From positions 186,001 to 250,000 of the forward strand of contig NZ_NKYE01000002.1 of assembly GCF_002262875.1 (NCBI RefSeq): a DNA stretch of 64,000 nt, given 5' to 3'. A model generated the notes under the pieces. The model was not told where the DNA came from and did no database searches. It saw only the letters and a list, made by a program, of their open reading frames with translations. Origin of the DNA: Amycolatopsis antarctica (GTDB lineage: Bacteria; Actinomycetota; Actinomycetes; Mycobacteriales; Pseudonocardiaceae). A program made the position numbers and the translations under genes. Positions 27,807-37,771 of the stretch are shown here, one piece after another (position 1 is the first letter of the stretch; every line of letters begins with the position of its first letter).

Positions 27807-30752
27807 GTGCCAGGCAAGGCCCGCGTACACGAGCTCGCCAAAGAGCTCGGTGTCACAAGTAAAGAAGTACTCGCCAAGCTGAAGGAGCAGGGCGAGTTCG
27901 TGAAGTCGGCGTCGTCGACGGTGGAGGCGCCTGTTGCCCGCCGTCTGCGCGACGCGTATCCCGGCCAGGGTGGCGGCAAGAGCAGCAAGAAGCCCGCACC
28001 CGCCCCGTCGAACGGTGCGGCACCGGAGGGCAAGCCGGCCGCCCCGAAGCCCGGTCCGGCCGCGGAGAAGCCCGCGGCGGAGGCTCCCAAGCCCGCCGCG
28101 CGGCCTGGCCCGAGGCCCGGTCCGAAGCCCCCGGCCCCGGCTCCGGCCGCGCCTGAGGTGGAGGTTCCGGCAGCGACGCAGGCTCCCGAGGCCGAGGTTC
28201 CCGCCCCGGCTCCGGAACAGCCCGCCGCCGACCAGCCGGCCGCGGCCCAGTCGGGCCAGGGCGGTTCGGTGGTGCCGCCGAAGCCGCAGGGTCCGAAGCC
28301 CTCCGGTCCGAAGCCGGGCCCGCGTGCGCCGCGGGTGGGTAACAACCCGTTCGGTGTCGGTCCCGGTTCGCCGGCTCCTCGTCCGTCCGGGCCGCGCCCG
28401 GGTGGCCAGCAGGGTCAGCAGGGTGGTGGCGCCGAGCGTCCGCCGCGTCCCGGTGGTGGCGCCGAGCGTCCGGCCGCGGGTCCGCGTCCGGGCGGCGGTC
28501 AGGGTGGCGGCAATCGTCCGACGCCGGGCAACATGCCGCCGCGTCCGAACCCGGGCATGATGCCGACTCGCCCGCAGCGTCCGGCCGGTGGCCCCGGCGG
28601 CGCGCGTGGTGGTCCTGGCGGCGGTGCCCGTGGTGGTCCCGGTGGCGGCGCGCGTGGTGGTCCCGGTGGCGGTGCCCGTGGCGGTCCTGGTGGCGGTGGC
28701 GGCGGTTTCCGTCCCGGTGGCGGTGGCCCCGGTGGCGGCGGTGGCGGTGGCGGTTTCCGTCCCGGTGGTGGCGGTCCCGGTGGCGGCGGTGGTTTCCGCG
28801 GTCGCGGTGGTCCCGGTGGCCGTGGCGGCACGGCCGGTGCGTTCGGCCGTCCCGGTGGGCCTTCGCGCAAGGGCCGCAAGTCGAAGCGCCAGAAGCGCCA
28901 GGAGTACATGGACAACATGCAGGCGCCCAGCGTTGGCGGCGTCCGTCTGCCCAAGGGCAGTGGCGAGACGATCCGGCTGCCGCGTGGTGCCTCGCTGAGC
29001 GACTTCGCGGACAAGATCGACGCGAACCCCGCTTCGCTGGTCCAGGTGCTGTTCCATCTCGGCGAGATGGTCACGGCCACCCAGTCGGTCTCCGACGAGG
29101 TGCTGGAGCTGCTCGGCTCGGAGATGAACTACACCGTGCAGGTGGTCAGCCCCGAGGAGGAGGACCGCGAGCTGCTGGAGACCTTCGACATCACCTACGG
29201 CCACGATGCCGGTGATGACGAGGACCTGCAGGTGCGGCCGCCGGTGGTGACCATCATGGGTCACGTCGACCACGGTAAGACCCGTCTGCTGGACACCATC
29301 CGGAAGGCGAAGGTGGCCGAGGGCGAGGCCGGTGGCATCACCCAGCACATCGGTGCCTACCAGGTGGCGACGGAGCTGGAGGGCGTCGAGCGGCTGGTCA
29401 CCTTCATCGACACCCCGGGTCACGAGGCGTTCACCGCCATGCGTGCCCGTGGTGCGACGTCGACGGACATCGCGGTGATCGTGGTCGCGGCCGACGACGG
29501 CGTGATGCCGCAGACGATCGAGGCGATCAACCACGCGCAGGCGGCGAAGGCCCCGGTCGTGGTCGCGATCAACAAGATCGACAAGGAGGGCGCGAACCCG
29601 GACAAGATCCGGCAGCAGCTCACCGAGTACAACCTGGTCGCCGAGGAGTACGGCGGCGACACCATGTTCGTCGAGATCTCGGCGAAGCAGGGCATCAACA
29701 TCGACGGGCTGCTCGACGCCATCCTGCTGACCGCGGACGCGGCGCTGGACCTGCGGGCGAACCCGGACATGGAGGCCCAGGGTGTGGCGATCGAGGCGCA
29801 TCTGGACCGCGGTCGCGGTCCGGTCGCCACGGTGCTGGTGCAGCGAGGCACGCTGCGGGTCGGTGACTCGGTCGTCGCCGGTGACGCCTACGGTCGTGTC
29901 CGTCGCATGGTCGACGAGCACAACGAGGACGTCACCGAGGCGTGGCCCTCGCGTCCGGTGCAGGTCATCGGTTTCACCTCGGTGCCCGGTGCCGGCGACA
30001 CCTTCCTGGTCGTGGACGAGGATCGGGTCGCGCGGCAGATCGCCGAGCGGCGTTCGGCCCGTACGCGCAACGCGCTCAACGCGTCGCGGCGCAAGCGGGT
30101 CAGCCTCGAGGACCTGGACTCGGCGCTGAAGGAGACAAACAGCCTCAACCTGATCATCAAGGGTGACAACTCGGGTACCGTCGAGGCGCTCGAGGCATCC
30201 CTGATGCAGCTCGATGTGGGCGAGGAGGTCGACCTCAACGTCGTGCACCGCGGCGTCGGTGGTGTCACCGAGAGTGACATCGACCTGGCGACGGCGTCCG
30301 ACGCGATCGTGCTGGGCTTCAACGTCCGGGCGCAGGGCAAGGCCACCGAGCGGGCGACGCGCGAAGGCGTGGACGTCCGGTACTACACGGTGATCTACCA
30401 GGCCATCGACGAGATCGAGGCCGCGCTCAAGGGCATGCTCAAGCCCGAGTACGAAGAGGTCGAGCTGGGTACCGCCGAGATCCGTGACGTCTTCAAGTCG
30501 TCGAAGATCGGTACCATCGCCGGCTGCATGGTCACTTCGGGTGAGATCCGGCGTAACGCCCGGGCTCGCCTGCTGCGGGACAGCAACGTGGTGGCGGAGA
30601 ACCTGCCGATCAACTCGCTGCGCCGGTTCAAGGACGACGCGGTCGAGGTCCGGGAGGGCTTCGAGTGTGGTCTGACCCTTGGTTCGTACAGCGACCTGAA
30701 GATCGGTGACATCATCGAGACCTACGAGCAGCGGGAGAAGCCGCGCGCGTGA
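27807..30752 (+). CDS. infB: Translation initiation factor IF-2
   Basis: IF-2 is the GTPase that brings initiator tRNA to the 30S subunit. The 981-residue protein has a short N-terminal helical domain ([20 protein letters not shown]), then about 330 residues rich in Pro, Ala and later Gly/Arg, then the G domain with GHVDHGKT (about residue 485), DTPGH and NKID, and the beta-barrel/C2 domains. The Gly-rich part (about residues 265-345) consists of repeats such as GGARGGPGG. Translation starts at GTG 27807, shortly after AGGAG. A 20-bp hairpin follows its stop by 6 nt. Confidence 0.98.
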   Translation: MPGKARVHELAKELGVTSKEVLAKLKEQGEFVKSASSTVEAPVARRLRDAYPGQGGGKSSKKPAPAPSNGAAPEGKPAAPKPGPAAEKPAAEAPKPAARPGPRPGPKPPAPAPAAPEVEVPAATQAPEAEVPAPAPEQPAADQPAAAQSGQGGSVVPPKPQGPKPSGPKPGPRAPRVGNNPFGVGPGSPAPRPSGPRPGGQQGQQGGGAERPPRPGGGAERPAAGPRPGGGQGGGNRPTPGNMPPRPNPGMMPTRPQRPAGGPGGARGGPGGGARGGPGGGARGGPGGGARGGPGGGGGGFRPGGGGPGGGGGGGGFRPGGGGPGGGGGFRGRGGPGGRGGTAGAFGRPGGPSRKGRKSKRQKRQEYMDNMQAPSVGGVRLPKGSGETIRLPRGASLSDFADKIDANPASLVQVLFHLGEMVTATQSVSDEVLELLGSEMNYTVQVVSPEEEDRELLETFDITYGHDAGDDEDLQVRPPVVTIMGHVDHGKTRLLDTIRKAKVAEGEAGGITQHIGAYQVATELEGVERLVTFIDTPGHEAFTAMRARGATSTDIAVIVVAADDGVMPQTIEAINHAQAAKAPVVVAINKIDKEGANPDKIRQQLTEYNLVAEEYGGDTMFVEISAKQGINIDGLLDAILLTADAALDLRANPDMEAQGVAIEAHLDRGRGPVATVLVQRGTLRVGDSVVAGDAYGRVRRMVDEHNEDVTEAWPSRPVQVIGFTSVPGAGDTFLVVDEDRVARQIAERRSARTRNALNASRRKRVSLEDLDSALKETNSLNLIIKGDNSGTVEALEASLMQLDVGEEVDLNVVHRGVGGVTESDIDLATASDAIVLGFNVRAQGKATERATREGVDVRYYTVIYQAIDEIEAALKGMLKPEYEEVELGTAEIRDVFKSSKIGTIAGCMVTSGEIRRNARARLLRDSNVVAENLPINSLRRFKDDAVEVREGFECGLTLGSYSDLKIGDIIETYEQREKPRA

Positions 30753-30758
30753 GTCTCA

Positions 30759-30800
30759 CGAGTGGCCGGGAGGGGACCGCGGTCCCCTCCCGGCCACTCG
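30759..30800 (+). terminator. 20-bp perfect inverted repeat after infB
   Basis: The arms 30759-30778 and 30781-30800 are exact complements with only a GC in the centre (innermost ACCGCGGT). It begins 6 nt after the infB stop and has no T run, which is normal for actinobacterial hairpin terminators. Confidence 0.75.
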
Positions 30801-30843
30801 GCTTTCCGCTGCCGTCCGTCTCTTCGATCTGCGATGGGTGCCG

Positions 30844-31140
30844 ATGTTCGTTGGTGCGCTGGAACTCGACCTGCTGCTCGGTGACGTGCGGTCGCTGAAG
30901 CAGAAGCGTTCGGCGGTCCGGCCGGTGGTGGCCGAACTGCGGAAACGGTTCGATGTGTCGGTGGCGGAGGCCGGGCATCTCGACCTGCACCGGCGGACGT
31001 TGATCGGGGTGGCCGTGGTGGCCGCCGACGCGGCGCATGTGCGGGATGTGCTGGACGGCTGCGAACGTTTCGCCGTGGGACGTCCCGACATGGAGCTGCT
31101 CTCCGCGCACCGGCGGCTGTTCGGACCCGAGGACGACTGA
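30844..31140 (+). CDS. ylxP: DUF503 family protein YlxP
   Basis: A 98-residue member of the small DUF503 family, with MFVGALELDLLLGDVRSLKQKR at its start and ERFAVGRPDMELLSAHRRLF at its end. It is regularly found between infB and rbfA; a role in ribosome or rRNA processing is inferred from context. The ATG at 30844 is preferred because family members start MFVG; GTG 30838 would add two residues. The upstream terminator implies its own promoter or read-through. Confidence 0.92.
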   Translation: MFVGALELDLLLGDVRSLKQKRSAVRPVVAELRKRFDVSVAEAGHLDLHRRTLIGVAVVAADAAHVRDVLDGCERFAVGRPDMELLSAHRRLFGPEDD

Positions 31141-31203
31141 TTTTCCTTATCTGGCAACAATTCGCCCTCCGGGCGACATCGGCAACGAGTTAGGGGGTGC
31201 GCC

Positions 31204-31713
31204 GTGGCTGACAACGCCCGCGCACGCAAGCTGGCGAAGCGGATCGCGCAGATCGTGGCCTCCTCGCTGGAGCATGACGTCAAGGATCCGCGGCTGGCCG
31301 GGGTCACGGTGACGGACGCGCGGATCACCGGCGATCTGCGGGACGCGACCGTGTTCTACACGGTGCTGGGCGAGAGCCTGGATTCGGAACCGGACTTCGC
31401 GGGTGCCGCCGCGGCGCTGGAATCGGCGCGCGGGGTGCTGCGGACGAAGGTCGGCGAGGGGACCGGGGTGCGGTACACGCCGACGCTGGCCTTCGTCGCC
31501 GACAGCGTGCCGGATGACGCGCGCCGGATCGAGGAGCTGTTGGAGAAGGCGCGGGAGGCCGACGCCGAGGTGGCCAGGCAGGCGGCCGCGGCGGCGCATG
31601 CCGGGGAGCCGGACCCGTACCGCGTCCCGCGCGAAGCGGACGTGGATGACGTGGATGACGCGGCCGGGGGCGTGGACGCGAGCACGACGGACGCCGGCGA
31701 CGAGAAGCGCTGA
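31204..31713 (+). CDS. rbfA: 30S ribosome-binding factor RbfA
   Basis: RbfA binds the 30S subunit during 16S rRNA maturation. The 169-residue protein has the single KH-type domain with [31 protein letters not shown] and a C-terminal [16 protein letters not shown], followed by an acidic Asp-rich tail of about 40 residues. The GTG start has AGGGGG upstream. Confidence 0.96.
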   Translation: MADNARARKLAKRIAQIVASSLEHDVKDPRLAGVTVTDARITGDLRDATVFYTVLGESLDSEPDFAGAAAALESARGVLRTKVGEGTGVRYTPTLAFVADSVPDDARRIEELLEKAREADAEVARQAAAAAHAGEPDPYRVPREADVDDVDDAAGGVDASTTDAGDEKR

Positions 31714-31716
31714 GCC

Positions 31717-32556
31717 GTGCGGGCGGGGCTGACGCGACGGGGCCTGCTGCTCGGTGGGCTGGCCGTGTGCACGTCCGTGGCCGCGTGCGGTGCGCAGGAG
31801 CGCGAGCAGGTGCCGGTGCCGTATGTGCCGGCGACGCCGGATCCGCCTGCGCCGCCGCCGGTCCCGGTGAGCGCGCGCCGGGTGTACTCCGCCGCGCGCG
31901 GTTCCGAGGTGGACCTGGTGGTGATCGCGCCGGAGGGCGTGCCGATCGCTGGGCTGCCGGTGTGCCTTGCCCTGCACGGCAAGGGAAGCAACGCGCGCGG
32001 CTTCGCCGACCTCGGGGTGCCGGCGATGCTCTCCGAGGTCGTGGACGCCGGTACGCCGCCGTTCGCACTGGTCGCGCTGGACGGTGCGCACTACTGGGTC
32101 GATGTCGACGGTGGCGACGATCCGCTGCGGATGCTGGTCGATGAGCTCCCGGGCTGGCTGGCGGACACCGAACTCGGCGCCCCGGCCGCGGCCCTGGGCA
32201 TCTCGATGGGCGCGTTCGGGGCCTTGCGGTACGCGCGTGAGCAGCGGGATATGAAGGCGATCGCGGCGTGCAGCCCGGCGTTGTTCGTGGACTGGCCGGA
32301 CGCCGAGGCGCGCGAGGTGTTCGCGAACGAGTCGCAATGGGAGTCGCACGAGCCGTTGCGGCACACCGCGGAACTGGGGCGGGCCGAGATCGGCGTCTGG
32401 TGTGGCGAGGACGATCCGTTCGCCGGTGCGGCGCGGAAACTGGTCCAGGCCACCACGCCTGCCCGCGCGGAGATCGGCCCCGGTGAGCACGACGAGTCCT
32501 ACTGGACGTCGGCGATGCCGGAGATCCTCCGATTCGTCGGGGCCCGGCTGGCCTGA
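31717..32556 (+). CDS. Lipoprotein esterase, alpha/beta hydrolase (esterase D-like)
   Basis: The 279-residue protein begins with a Tat-like, lipobox signal: TRRGLLLGGLAV followed by SVAAC, so it is probably a Tat lipoprotein. A Pro-rich linker leads to an alpha/beta hydrolase with the nucleophile motif GISMGAFGALRYA and a catalytic acid in CGEDDPF. It resembles the esterase family related to mycolyltransferases; the true substrate is unknown. It begins 3 bp after rbfA with a GTG and probably shares its mRNA. The convergent methyltransferase ends 28 bp beyond its stop. Confidence 0.85.
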   Translation: MRAGLTRRGLLLGGLAVCTSVAACGAQEREQVPVPYVPATPDPPAPPPVPVSARRVYSAARGSEVDLVVIAPEGVPIAGLPVCLALHGKGSNARGFADLGVPAMLSEVVDAGTPPFALVALDGAHYWVDVDGGDDPLRMLVDELPGWLADTELGAPAAALGISMGAFGALRYAREQRDMKAIAACSPALFVDWPDAEAREVFANESQWESHEPLRHTAELGRAEIGVWCGEDDPFAGAARKLVQATTPARAEIGPGEHDESYWTSAMPEILRFVGARLA

Positions 32557-32584
32557 GCGACCGGGTTCCCCGCGCTCACCGGGA

Positions 32585-33637
32585 TCAGTTGCCCGCCAAG
32601 GGTTTCCTGGCGACGATGAGGTCGCGCAGGATGGCCTGGTCCACCCGGTGGGTGAAGCCCAGGTAGGCCTCGTCCTCGACGACGTCCAGGCCCGCGCCGG
32701 TCAGGATCCCGGTGAGCACCTCGCGGCCGGCGACGGTGGTGTTCCAGGAGATGCCGATGGCGCCGCCGGGGCGCAGCGTCCTGGACCACACCGGCAGTGC
32801 CGCGGCCAGCAGGTCCCGCGGACTCCGGGCGGGCCCGGTCCCGTCGGAACGGTGGCTGCCGTGCTGCACGCCGTACGGGGCGTCGGTGACGATCACGTCG
32901 ACCGATTCCCGCCGCAGCAGCGCGGCCGTCTCCAGGGTGTCGCAGTTGAAGTAGGTGATCCGGTTGACCTCGCCCGCCTTGTATCGCTCCTTCGTGGCGG
33001 CGTACTCGACGTCGAGCCGCCTGCCGAGGCGCACCTTGTCCCGCCGCAGCGAGGTCGAGTCGGCGGTGTGCTTGAGACGCTTGTTCTTCAGCCAGGTGGT
33101 GAGGAACGTCGAGTAGTTGTCGAAGTCCTTGCCGTCGGTGTCCGCGCCGGTGACGTCGAAGCCGTACATCATCGCCTGGTTGAGCGTGGTTCCCCGGCCG
33201 CACAAGGGATCCAGGACGTGTACCGGCCGGTCGAGGAAGGCCGAGGGCTCGTCGCGGGCGAGCAGGGTGACGTTGAGCAGCAGCTTGGTGAACAGCTCGT
33301 TGGTCTTGCCGGGGTACTTCTGGATGGTCAGCAGGTCGGAGTCGAAGCGGTCCAGACCGCGGAGTTCGACCGGCCGCAGCAGCTCCCCGGTCACCTCGAA
33401 CAGCGCGTACAGCGCGGAGAGGTTCGACAGCAGCCGTACGTCCCGGTCGCCGAGCGGTGTGCCGGTGGTGAACCCGACGTAGCCGACGCCGCCGATGCGA
33501 CGCTCGGCCACCTCGGTGACGTCCGCGTCCAGGGCGGTCGCGGCGAACACCGCCAGTTCCGCGCGGAGCAGGCCGAGAGAGGCGTCCGCGTAGACGCGGT
33601 TGGCGGCGGGGTAGAGCAGGATGGCGTAGGCAGGCAT
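32585..33637 (-). CDS. TRM11-like RNA methyltransferase
   Basis: The 350-residue protein combines an N-terminal part of the THUMP/TRM11 type with a Rossmann SAM domain: LDPLCGRGTTLNQAMMYG is the SAM-binding loop, GADTDGKDFDNY follows, and DAPYG is the N2-guanine type catalytic motif (usual D-P-P-Y). The end has TRHRV-like HRVDQAILRDLIVARK. It probably methylates a guanosine in tRNA. It is the only leftward gene within the block 25.3-46.8 kb. The start is the ATG at 33637; a TAATCT about 40 nt upstream on its strand could be the -10. Confidence 0.85.
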   Translation of the reverse strand: MPAYAILLYPAANRVYADASLGLLRAELAVFAATALDADVTEVAERRIGGVGYVGFTTGTPLGDRDVRLLSNLSALYALFEVTGELLRPVELRGLDRFDSDLLTIQKYPGKTNELFTKLLLNVTLLARDEPSAFLDRPVHVLDPLCGRGTTLNQAMMYGFDVTGADTDGKDFDNYSTFLTTWLKNKRLKHTADSTSLRRDKVRLGRRLDVEYAATKERYKAGEVNRITYFNCDTLETAALLRRESVDVIVTDAPYGVQHGSHRSDGTGPARSPRDLLAAALPVWSRTLRPGGAIGISWNTTVAGREVLTGILTGAGLDVVEDEAYLGFTHRVDQAILRDLIVARKPLAGN

Positions 33638-33708
33638 GGGGGCTCGCGAGCTGTCGTCGGGGGAGTGGCCGAGATTACCGCGACCCGGCGTTCGTCCGAC
33701 CCCCGGCG

Positions 33709-33714
33709 TAGCTT
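33709..33714 (+). promoter_or_regulatory. -10 element, leaderless start of nrnA
   Basis: TAGCTT ends 7 nt before GTG 33722. Confidence 0.4.
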
Positions 33715-33721
33715 GCGGGAC

Positions 33722-34831
33722 GTGACCGACATCGTGAACTCCGTGCCGAGCCCCGTCCCCGCGTCCGGTCCCGGTGACCACGGGCCGGGCGCAGGCGCAC
33801 CGGGCCCGGGCGTACCGGGTGACGGCGCGCCGGCGGAGGAGACCGTCGCCGGGGCGGCGGCCCTGCTGTCCGGTGCCCGTGACGTGACGCTGCTCGGGCA
33901 CGTCCGCCCGGACGCCGACGCGCTGGGCAGCGCGCTGGCGCTCGGCCGGGTGCTGGCCCGTCGGGGCGCCGTGGTCCGGGTGTCGGTGGGCGAGCCGGAG
34001 CGGATGCCGGAAACCCTGGCCTGGCTGGACGCCGGGGACCTGTTCGTCCCGGCGAGCAAGCTGCCGGAAGCGGAGTCGCTGCTGGTCGCGCTGGACTCGG
34101 CGAGCGAGCGCAGGCTGGGCCCGCTGGCCTGCCGGGTGGACGACCGCCGAGCGGAGGGTGGCGCCGTGTTGGTCGTCGACCACCACGCCGGCAACACCCG
34201 ATTCGGCACGCACCACGTCGTCGACGAGACGGCGGAGGCCACCGCGCTACTGGTGCTGCGGCTGATCGACGCGATGGGCGAGCCGCTCGACGAGCACATC
34301 GCCACCTGCCTCTACGCCGGCCTGGTCACCGACACCGGCGGCTTCCGGCGGGCCCGCCCGGAGATCCACGCCGTCGCCGCGCGGCTGCTCGCGGCGGGTG
34401 CCGATCCGGAGGAGGTCTCCCGCCGGATCGTCGACGACCACCCCTTCGCCTGGCTGCCGATGCTGGCCGCCGTACTGGGCGAGGCCCGCCTGCTGCCGGA
34501 CGCCGCCGGCGGGCTCGGCGTCGTGCACACGGCCGTGCCGCTCGCCGTCGCGGCCACGGTTCGCGCGGAGGAGGTGGAGGGCGTGATCAACGTGATCCGG
34601 ACGACCCGCGAGGCCGATGTGGCGGTGGTGCTGAAGGAGGCCTCCGGCGGGCAGTGGTCGGTGTCGCTGCGCTCCCAGGGCGGCGTGGACGTTTCCGCCG
34701 CGGCCCGCGAGCTCGGCGGGGGCGGGCACCGCAGGGCGGCGGGCTGCACGGTCACCGGTGAGCTGACCGCCGCCCGCGAACGGGTGCTCGTCGCCGTCGC
34801 CGCCGCCGTGCTTCCCACTCCGCGGCCGTGA
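33722..34831 (+). CDS. nrnA: DHH-family oligoribonuclease / pAp phosphatase NrnA
   Basis: This 369-residue protein is a DHH/DHHA1 phosphoesterase that degrades short RNA and 3'-phosphoadenosine phosphate. It has GHVRPDADALGSAL, the name-giving VVDHHAGN, LVTDTGGFR and the DHHA1 motif GGGGHRRAAG. A Pro/Gly-rich N-terminal extension of about 35 residues precedes the domain. It starts at GTG 33722, where a TAGCTT -10 leaves no leader, and is followed by the MATE gene, the usual order in Actinobacteria. Confidence 0.95.
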   Translation: MTDIVNSVPSPVPASGPGDHGPGAGAPGPGVPGDGAPAEETVAGAAALLSGARDVTLLGHVRPDADALGSALALGRVLARRGAVVRVSVGEPERMPETLAWLDAGDLFVPASKLPEAESLLVALDSASERRLGPLACRVDDRRAEGGAVLVVDHHAGNTRFGTHHVVDETAEATALLVLRLIDAMGEPLDEHIATCLYAGLVTDTGGFRRARPEIHAVAARLLAAGADPEEVSRRIVDDHPFAWLPMLAAVLGEARLLPDAAGGLGVVHTAVPLAVAATVRAEEVEGVINVIRTTREADVAVVLKEASGGQWSVSLRSQGGVDVSAAARELGGGGHRRAAGCTVTGELTAARERVLVAVAAAVLPTPRP

Positions 34832-34878
34832 CCCGGATGCCCGCGCGACTGCACCGGCGAATCGTCGGGGGAGCCCTC

Positions 34879-34884
34879 TAGGGT
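34879..34884 (+). promoter_or_regulatory. -10 element, leaderless start of MATE gene
   Basis: TAGGGT ends 7 nt before GTG 34892. Confidence 0.4.
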
Positions 34885-34891
34885 TGCGGCC

Positions 34892-36247
34892 GTGTCGACG
34901 CCATCCGAGCCGGTGAACTCCACGCAGGACGATCCCGTCCCCGGAACCGAGCGGGTCCCGCCCCGGACGGTGTTCGGCCTCGCCGTCCCCGCACTGGGCG
35001 TGCTCGCCGCCGAACCGCTGTACGTGCTCGTCGACACCGCGGTCGTGGGGCATCTCGGCGCGCTGCCGCTGGCCGGGCTCGCCGTCGGCGGCGTGATCCT
35101 GTCCCAGATCTCCACCCAGCTCACGTTTCTGTCCTACGGCACGACCTCGCGGACCGCGCGCCTGCACGGAGCGGGCAGGCGCGCCGAGGCCGTCAGCGAG
35201 GGGGTGCAGGCCACCTGGCTGGCGGTGATCGTCGGCCTGATCCTGGTGGTGGCCGGGCAACTGCTCGCCGGGCCGATCGCCGGGGTGCTCTCCGGTTCCG
35301 GCGAGGTCACCGGCGCCGCCGTGTCCTGGCTGCGCATCGCCCTGCTCGGCACCCCGCTGATCCTGATCACCATGGCGGGCAACGGCTGGATGCGCGGGGT
35401 GCAGGACACCGCCCGGCCGCTGCGGTACGTCCTCGCGGGCAACGGGATCTCCGCGGTCCTGTGTCCCCTGCTGGTCTATCCGGCGGGGCTCGGGCTGGAG
35501 GGTTCGGCGGTGGCGAACCTGATCGGCCAGGTCTTCTCCGCGGGCCTGTTCGTGCGGGCGCTGCTCACCGAGAAGGTGCCGATGCGCCCGCGTCGCGAGG
35601 TCATGTGGGCGCAACTCGGCCTTGGTCGCGATCTGGTGCTGCGCAGCCTGGCGTTCCAGGCCTGCTTCGTCTCCGCCGCCGCGGTGGCCGCCCGCACCTC
35701 CACCGAGGCGGTGGGTGCGCACCAGATCGTCCTGCAGTTGTGGGTGTTCCTCTCGCTGGTGCTCGATTCGGTGGCGATCGCCGCGCAGGCTCTGGTCGGC
35801 GCGGCGCTCGGCAGCGGGTCGTCCCGGCGGGCCCGCGGCGTGGCGGGTCAGATCACCCGGTACGGGCTGATCCTCGGCGTCGTGCTGTGCGGGCTGTTCG
35901 CGGCCGTGTCCCAGGTACTGCCGCGGGCGTTCACCACCGACCCAGGAGTGCTTGCCGAGGTACCGCACGCGTGGTGGTTCTTCGTTGCGCTGCAACCGAT
36001 CGCGGGGGTGGTGTTCGCGATCGACGGGGTGCTGCTCGGTGCCGGCGACGCGGCGTTCCTGCGCAACGCCACGCTGCTCAGCGCCGCGCTCGGATTCCTG
36101 CCGCTGGTGTGGGCCTCGCTCGGTTTCGGCTGGGGCCTGGCCGGGATCTGGACGGGGCTGTCGCTGTTCATGGTCTTCCGCCTGATCGCGGTGGTCCTGC
36201 GCTGGCGTTCCGGACGGTGGGCGGTCGTCGGCGCCGTGCGCGCCTGA
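34892..36247 (+). CDS. MATE (DinF-type) multidrug/sodium efflux protein
   Basis: The 451-residue membrane protein has twelve predicted helices in two halves. Family sequences include LAAEPLYVLVDTAVVGHLG near the N terminus, ILSQISTQLTFLSYGTTS and GNGWMRGVQDT in the first half and FIRTSTEAVGAHQI-like ARTSTEAVGAHQIVLQLWVF in the second. It corresponds to Rv2836c (DinF), which follows nrnA in mycobacteria. Substrates cannot be predicted. No DNA-damage (SOS) box is visible upstream. Confidence 0.92.
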   Translation: MSTPSEPVNSTQDDPVPGTERVPPRTVFGLAVPALGVLAAEPLYVLVDTAVVGHLGALPLAGLAVGGVILSQISTQLTFLSYGTTSRTARLHGAGRRAEAVSEGVQATWLAVIVGLILVVAGQLLAGPIAGVLSGSGEVTGAAVSWLRIALLGTPLILITMAGNGWMRGVQDTARPLRYVLAGNGISAVLCPLLVYPAGLGLEGSAVANLIGQVFSAGLFVRALLTEKVPMRPRREVMWAQLGLGRDLVLRSLAFQACFVSAAAVAARTSTEAVGAHQIVLQLWVFLSLVLDSVAIAAQALVGAALGSGSSRRARGVAGQITRYGLILGVVLCGLFAAVSQVLPRAFTTDPGVLAEVPHAWWFFVALQPIAGVVFAIDGVLLGAGDAAFLRNATLLSAALGFLPLVWASLGFGWGLAGIWTGLSLFMVFRLIAVVLRWRSGRWAVVGAVRA

Positions 36248-36389
36248 GAACGCGGCGGTACCGCTTGTGGTGAACAGCACGGGCCCGCGCTGTTTATTTC
36301 GGCGTTACTCGGGCGATACAACTGCAGGGTGCGGCGACGAGGGCGCATCCAGTCGTAGCACCCGTCGCCGCCTACCCAGGGAGCCGCCA

Positions 36390-37751
36390 GTGTCCGCCCG
36401 GCCGCAGTCCACCGGATCACCGAGCGGCACGGTCGCATCGGCGGGCGGACGGGCGAAATGGCTGATCTGGCTCGCCGGGGCCACCGTCTACCTGCTCGCC
36501 GTGTTCCACCGGACGTCCTTCGGGGTCGCGGGCTTGCAGGCGAGCGAACGCTTCGGCGTCGGCGCCGCCGCCCTCGGCACCTTCACCGTGCTGCAGGTCG
36601 GGGTCTACGCGGCCATGCAGATCCCCACCGGGGTACTGGTGGACCGGTACGGGCCGCGCCGCATCCTGACGGCGGCCCTGCTGTTCCTCGGCATCGGCCA
36701 GGTGCTGATGGCCACCGCCGACTCCTACCCGCTCGGTCTGCTCGCCCGGGGTGTCCTCGGTTTCGGCGACGCGCTCACCTTCGTCAGCGTCGTCCGGCTG
36801 ATCGCCGCGCACTTCAGCGGACGGCAGTACCCGGTGGTCACCTCGTTCACCACCGCCGTGGGCTACATCGGCAACCTGGCCGCCACCGTGCCACTGACCC
36901 TGCTGCTCGCCGGTCCCGGCTGGACGCCCACCTTCCTGGTGGCAGGCGTGGTGACGGCGCTGTTCGCTGCCGTGGTGCTGGCCGTGGTCCGCGACGATCC
37001 GGCCGGGGTGCGCCGCGAGCCGGCCGGGCCGGTGAGCCCGCGCGCCCTGCGCGCCCAGGTGTCCGGTGCGTGGCGGGTGCCCGGCACGCGACTCGGCTTC
37101 TGGCTGCACTTCTCGACCATGTTCGCGCCCAACGTGCTGACCCTGATCTGGGGCGTGCCGTACCTGGTGCAGGGGCAGGGCCTGCCCGCCGCGACCGCGA
37201 GCGCGCTGATGACCGTGTTCGTCTTCGGCTCGATGGTCGGCGGCCCGGTGGTCGGCGCGCTGATCGGGCGCAGCCCCTCGTGGCGGATGCCGATCGTCGG
37301 CGGCTACCTCGCCGGTGCCGTCGTGGTCTGGGCGCTGCTGCTGTCCTGGCCGGGCACGGTGCCGGCCGCGGTTCTCGTGCCCTGTTTCGCGTTCCTGTCC
37401 ATCGGCGGGCCCGCGTCGATGATCGGCTTCGCGCTCGCCCGCGACTACAACCCACTGCACCGTGTCGGCACCGCCACCGGGGTGGTCAACGTCGGCGGCT
37501 TCGTCGCGACGACGATCGGCGCGCTCGTCTTCGGGCTGCTGCTCGAACTGACCGGTGGCGAGTTTCGCTGGGCGCTGCTCGGCATCGTCACCGTGCTGGT
37601 GCTCGGCGTGTTCCGGATGCTGGTCTGGTGGCGGCGGGCCCGGGCGGCGCTGTTCGACGCCGAGGCACGGGGTGAGCAGATCCCCGTCCGCATCGTCCGG
37701 CACCGCTGGGACACCCCGGTCGGTGCCCGGTCCACGACGGCCGCGGCCTGA
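36390..37751 (+). CDS. MFS transporter
   Basis: A 453-residue major facilitator with about twelve membrane helices. The loop between helices two and three reads GVLVDRYGPRR, the MFS signature, and a short basic segment (RDDPAGVRREPAG) divides the halves. The subgroup looks like nitrate/sugar-phosphate-type antiporters but the substrate is unknown. The start is GTG 36390 with AGGGAG upstream; the frame is open to 36267 but that part lacks family similarity. The upstream 142 bp are comparatively AT-rich and may hold a promoter. Confidence 0.92.
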   Translation: MSARPQSTGSPSGTVASAGGRAKWLIWLAGATVYLLAVFHRTSFGVAGLQASERFGVGAAALGTFTVLQVGVYAAMQIPTGVLVDRYGPRRILTAALLFLGIGQVLMATADSYPLGLLARGVLGFGDALTFVSVVRLIAAHFSGRQYPVVTSFTTAVGYIGNLAATVPLTLLLAGPGWTPTFLVAGVVTALFAAVVLAVVRDDPAGVRREPAGPVSPRALRAQVSGAWRVPGTRLGFWLHFSTMFAPNVLTLIWGVPYLVQGQGLPAATASALMTVFVFGSMVGGPVVGALIGRSPSWRMPIVGGYLAGAVVVWALLLSWPGTVPAAVLVPCFAFLSIGGPASMIGFALARDYNPLHRVGTATGVVNVGGFVATTIGALVFGLLLELTGGEFRWALLGIVTVLVLGVFRMLVWWRRARAALFDAEARGEQIPVRIVRHRWDTPVGARSTTAAA

Positions 37752-37759
37752 GCGCTCGC

Positions 37760-37765
37760 TACAGT
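37760..37765 (+). promoter_or_regulatory. -10 element, leaderless start of truB
   Basis: TACAGT ends 6 nt before GTG 37772. Confidence 0.45.
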
Positions 37766-37771
37766 TTCCCG

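Noticed and set aside
27660..30248. Leftward open frame of 862 codons antisense to infB
   Set aside because: The Thr/Arg repeats in it are only the complement of the Gly/Pro-rich codons of IF-2.
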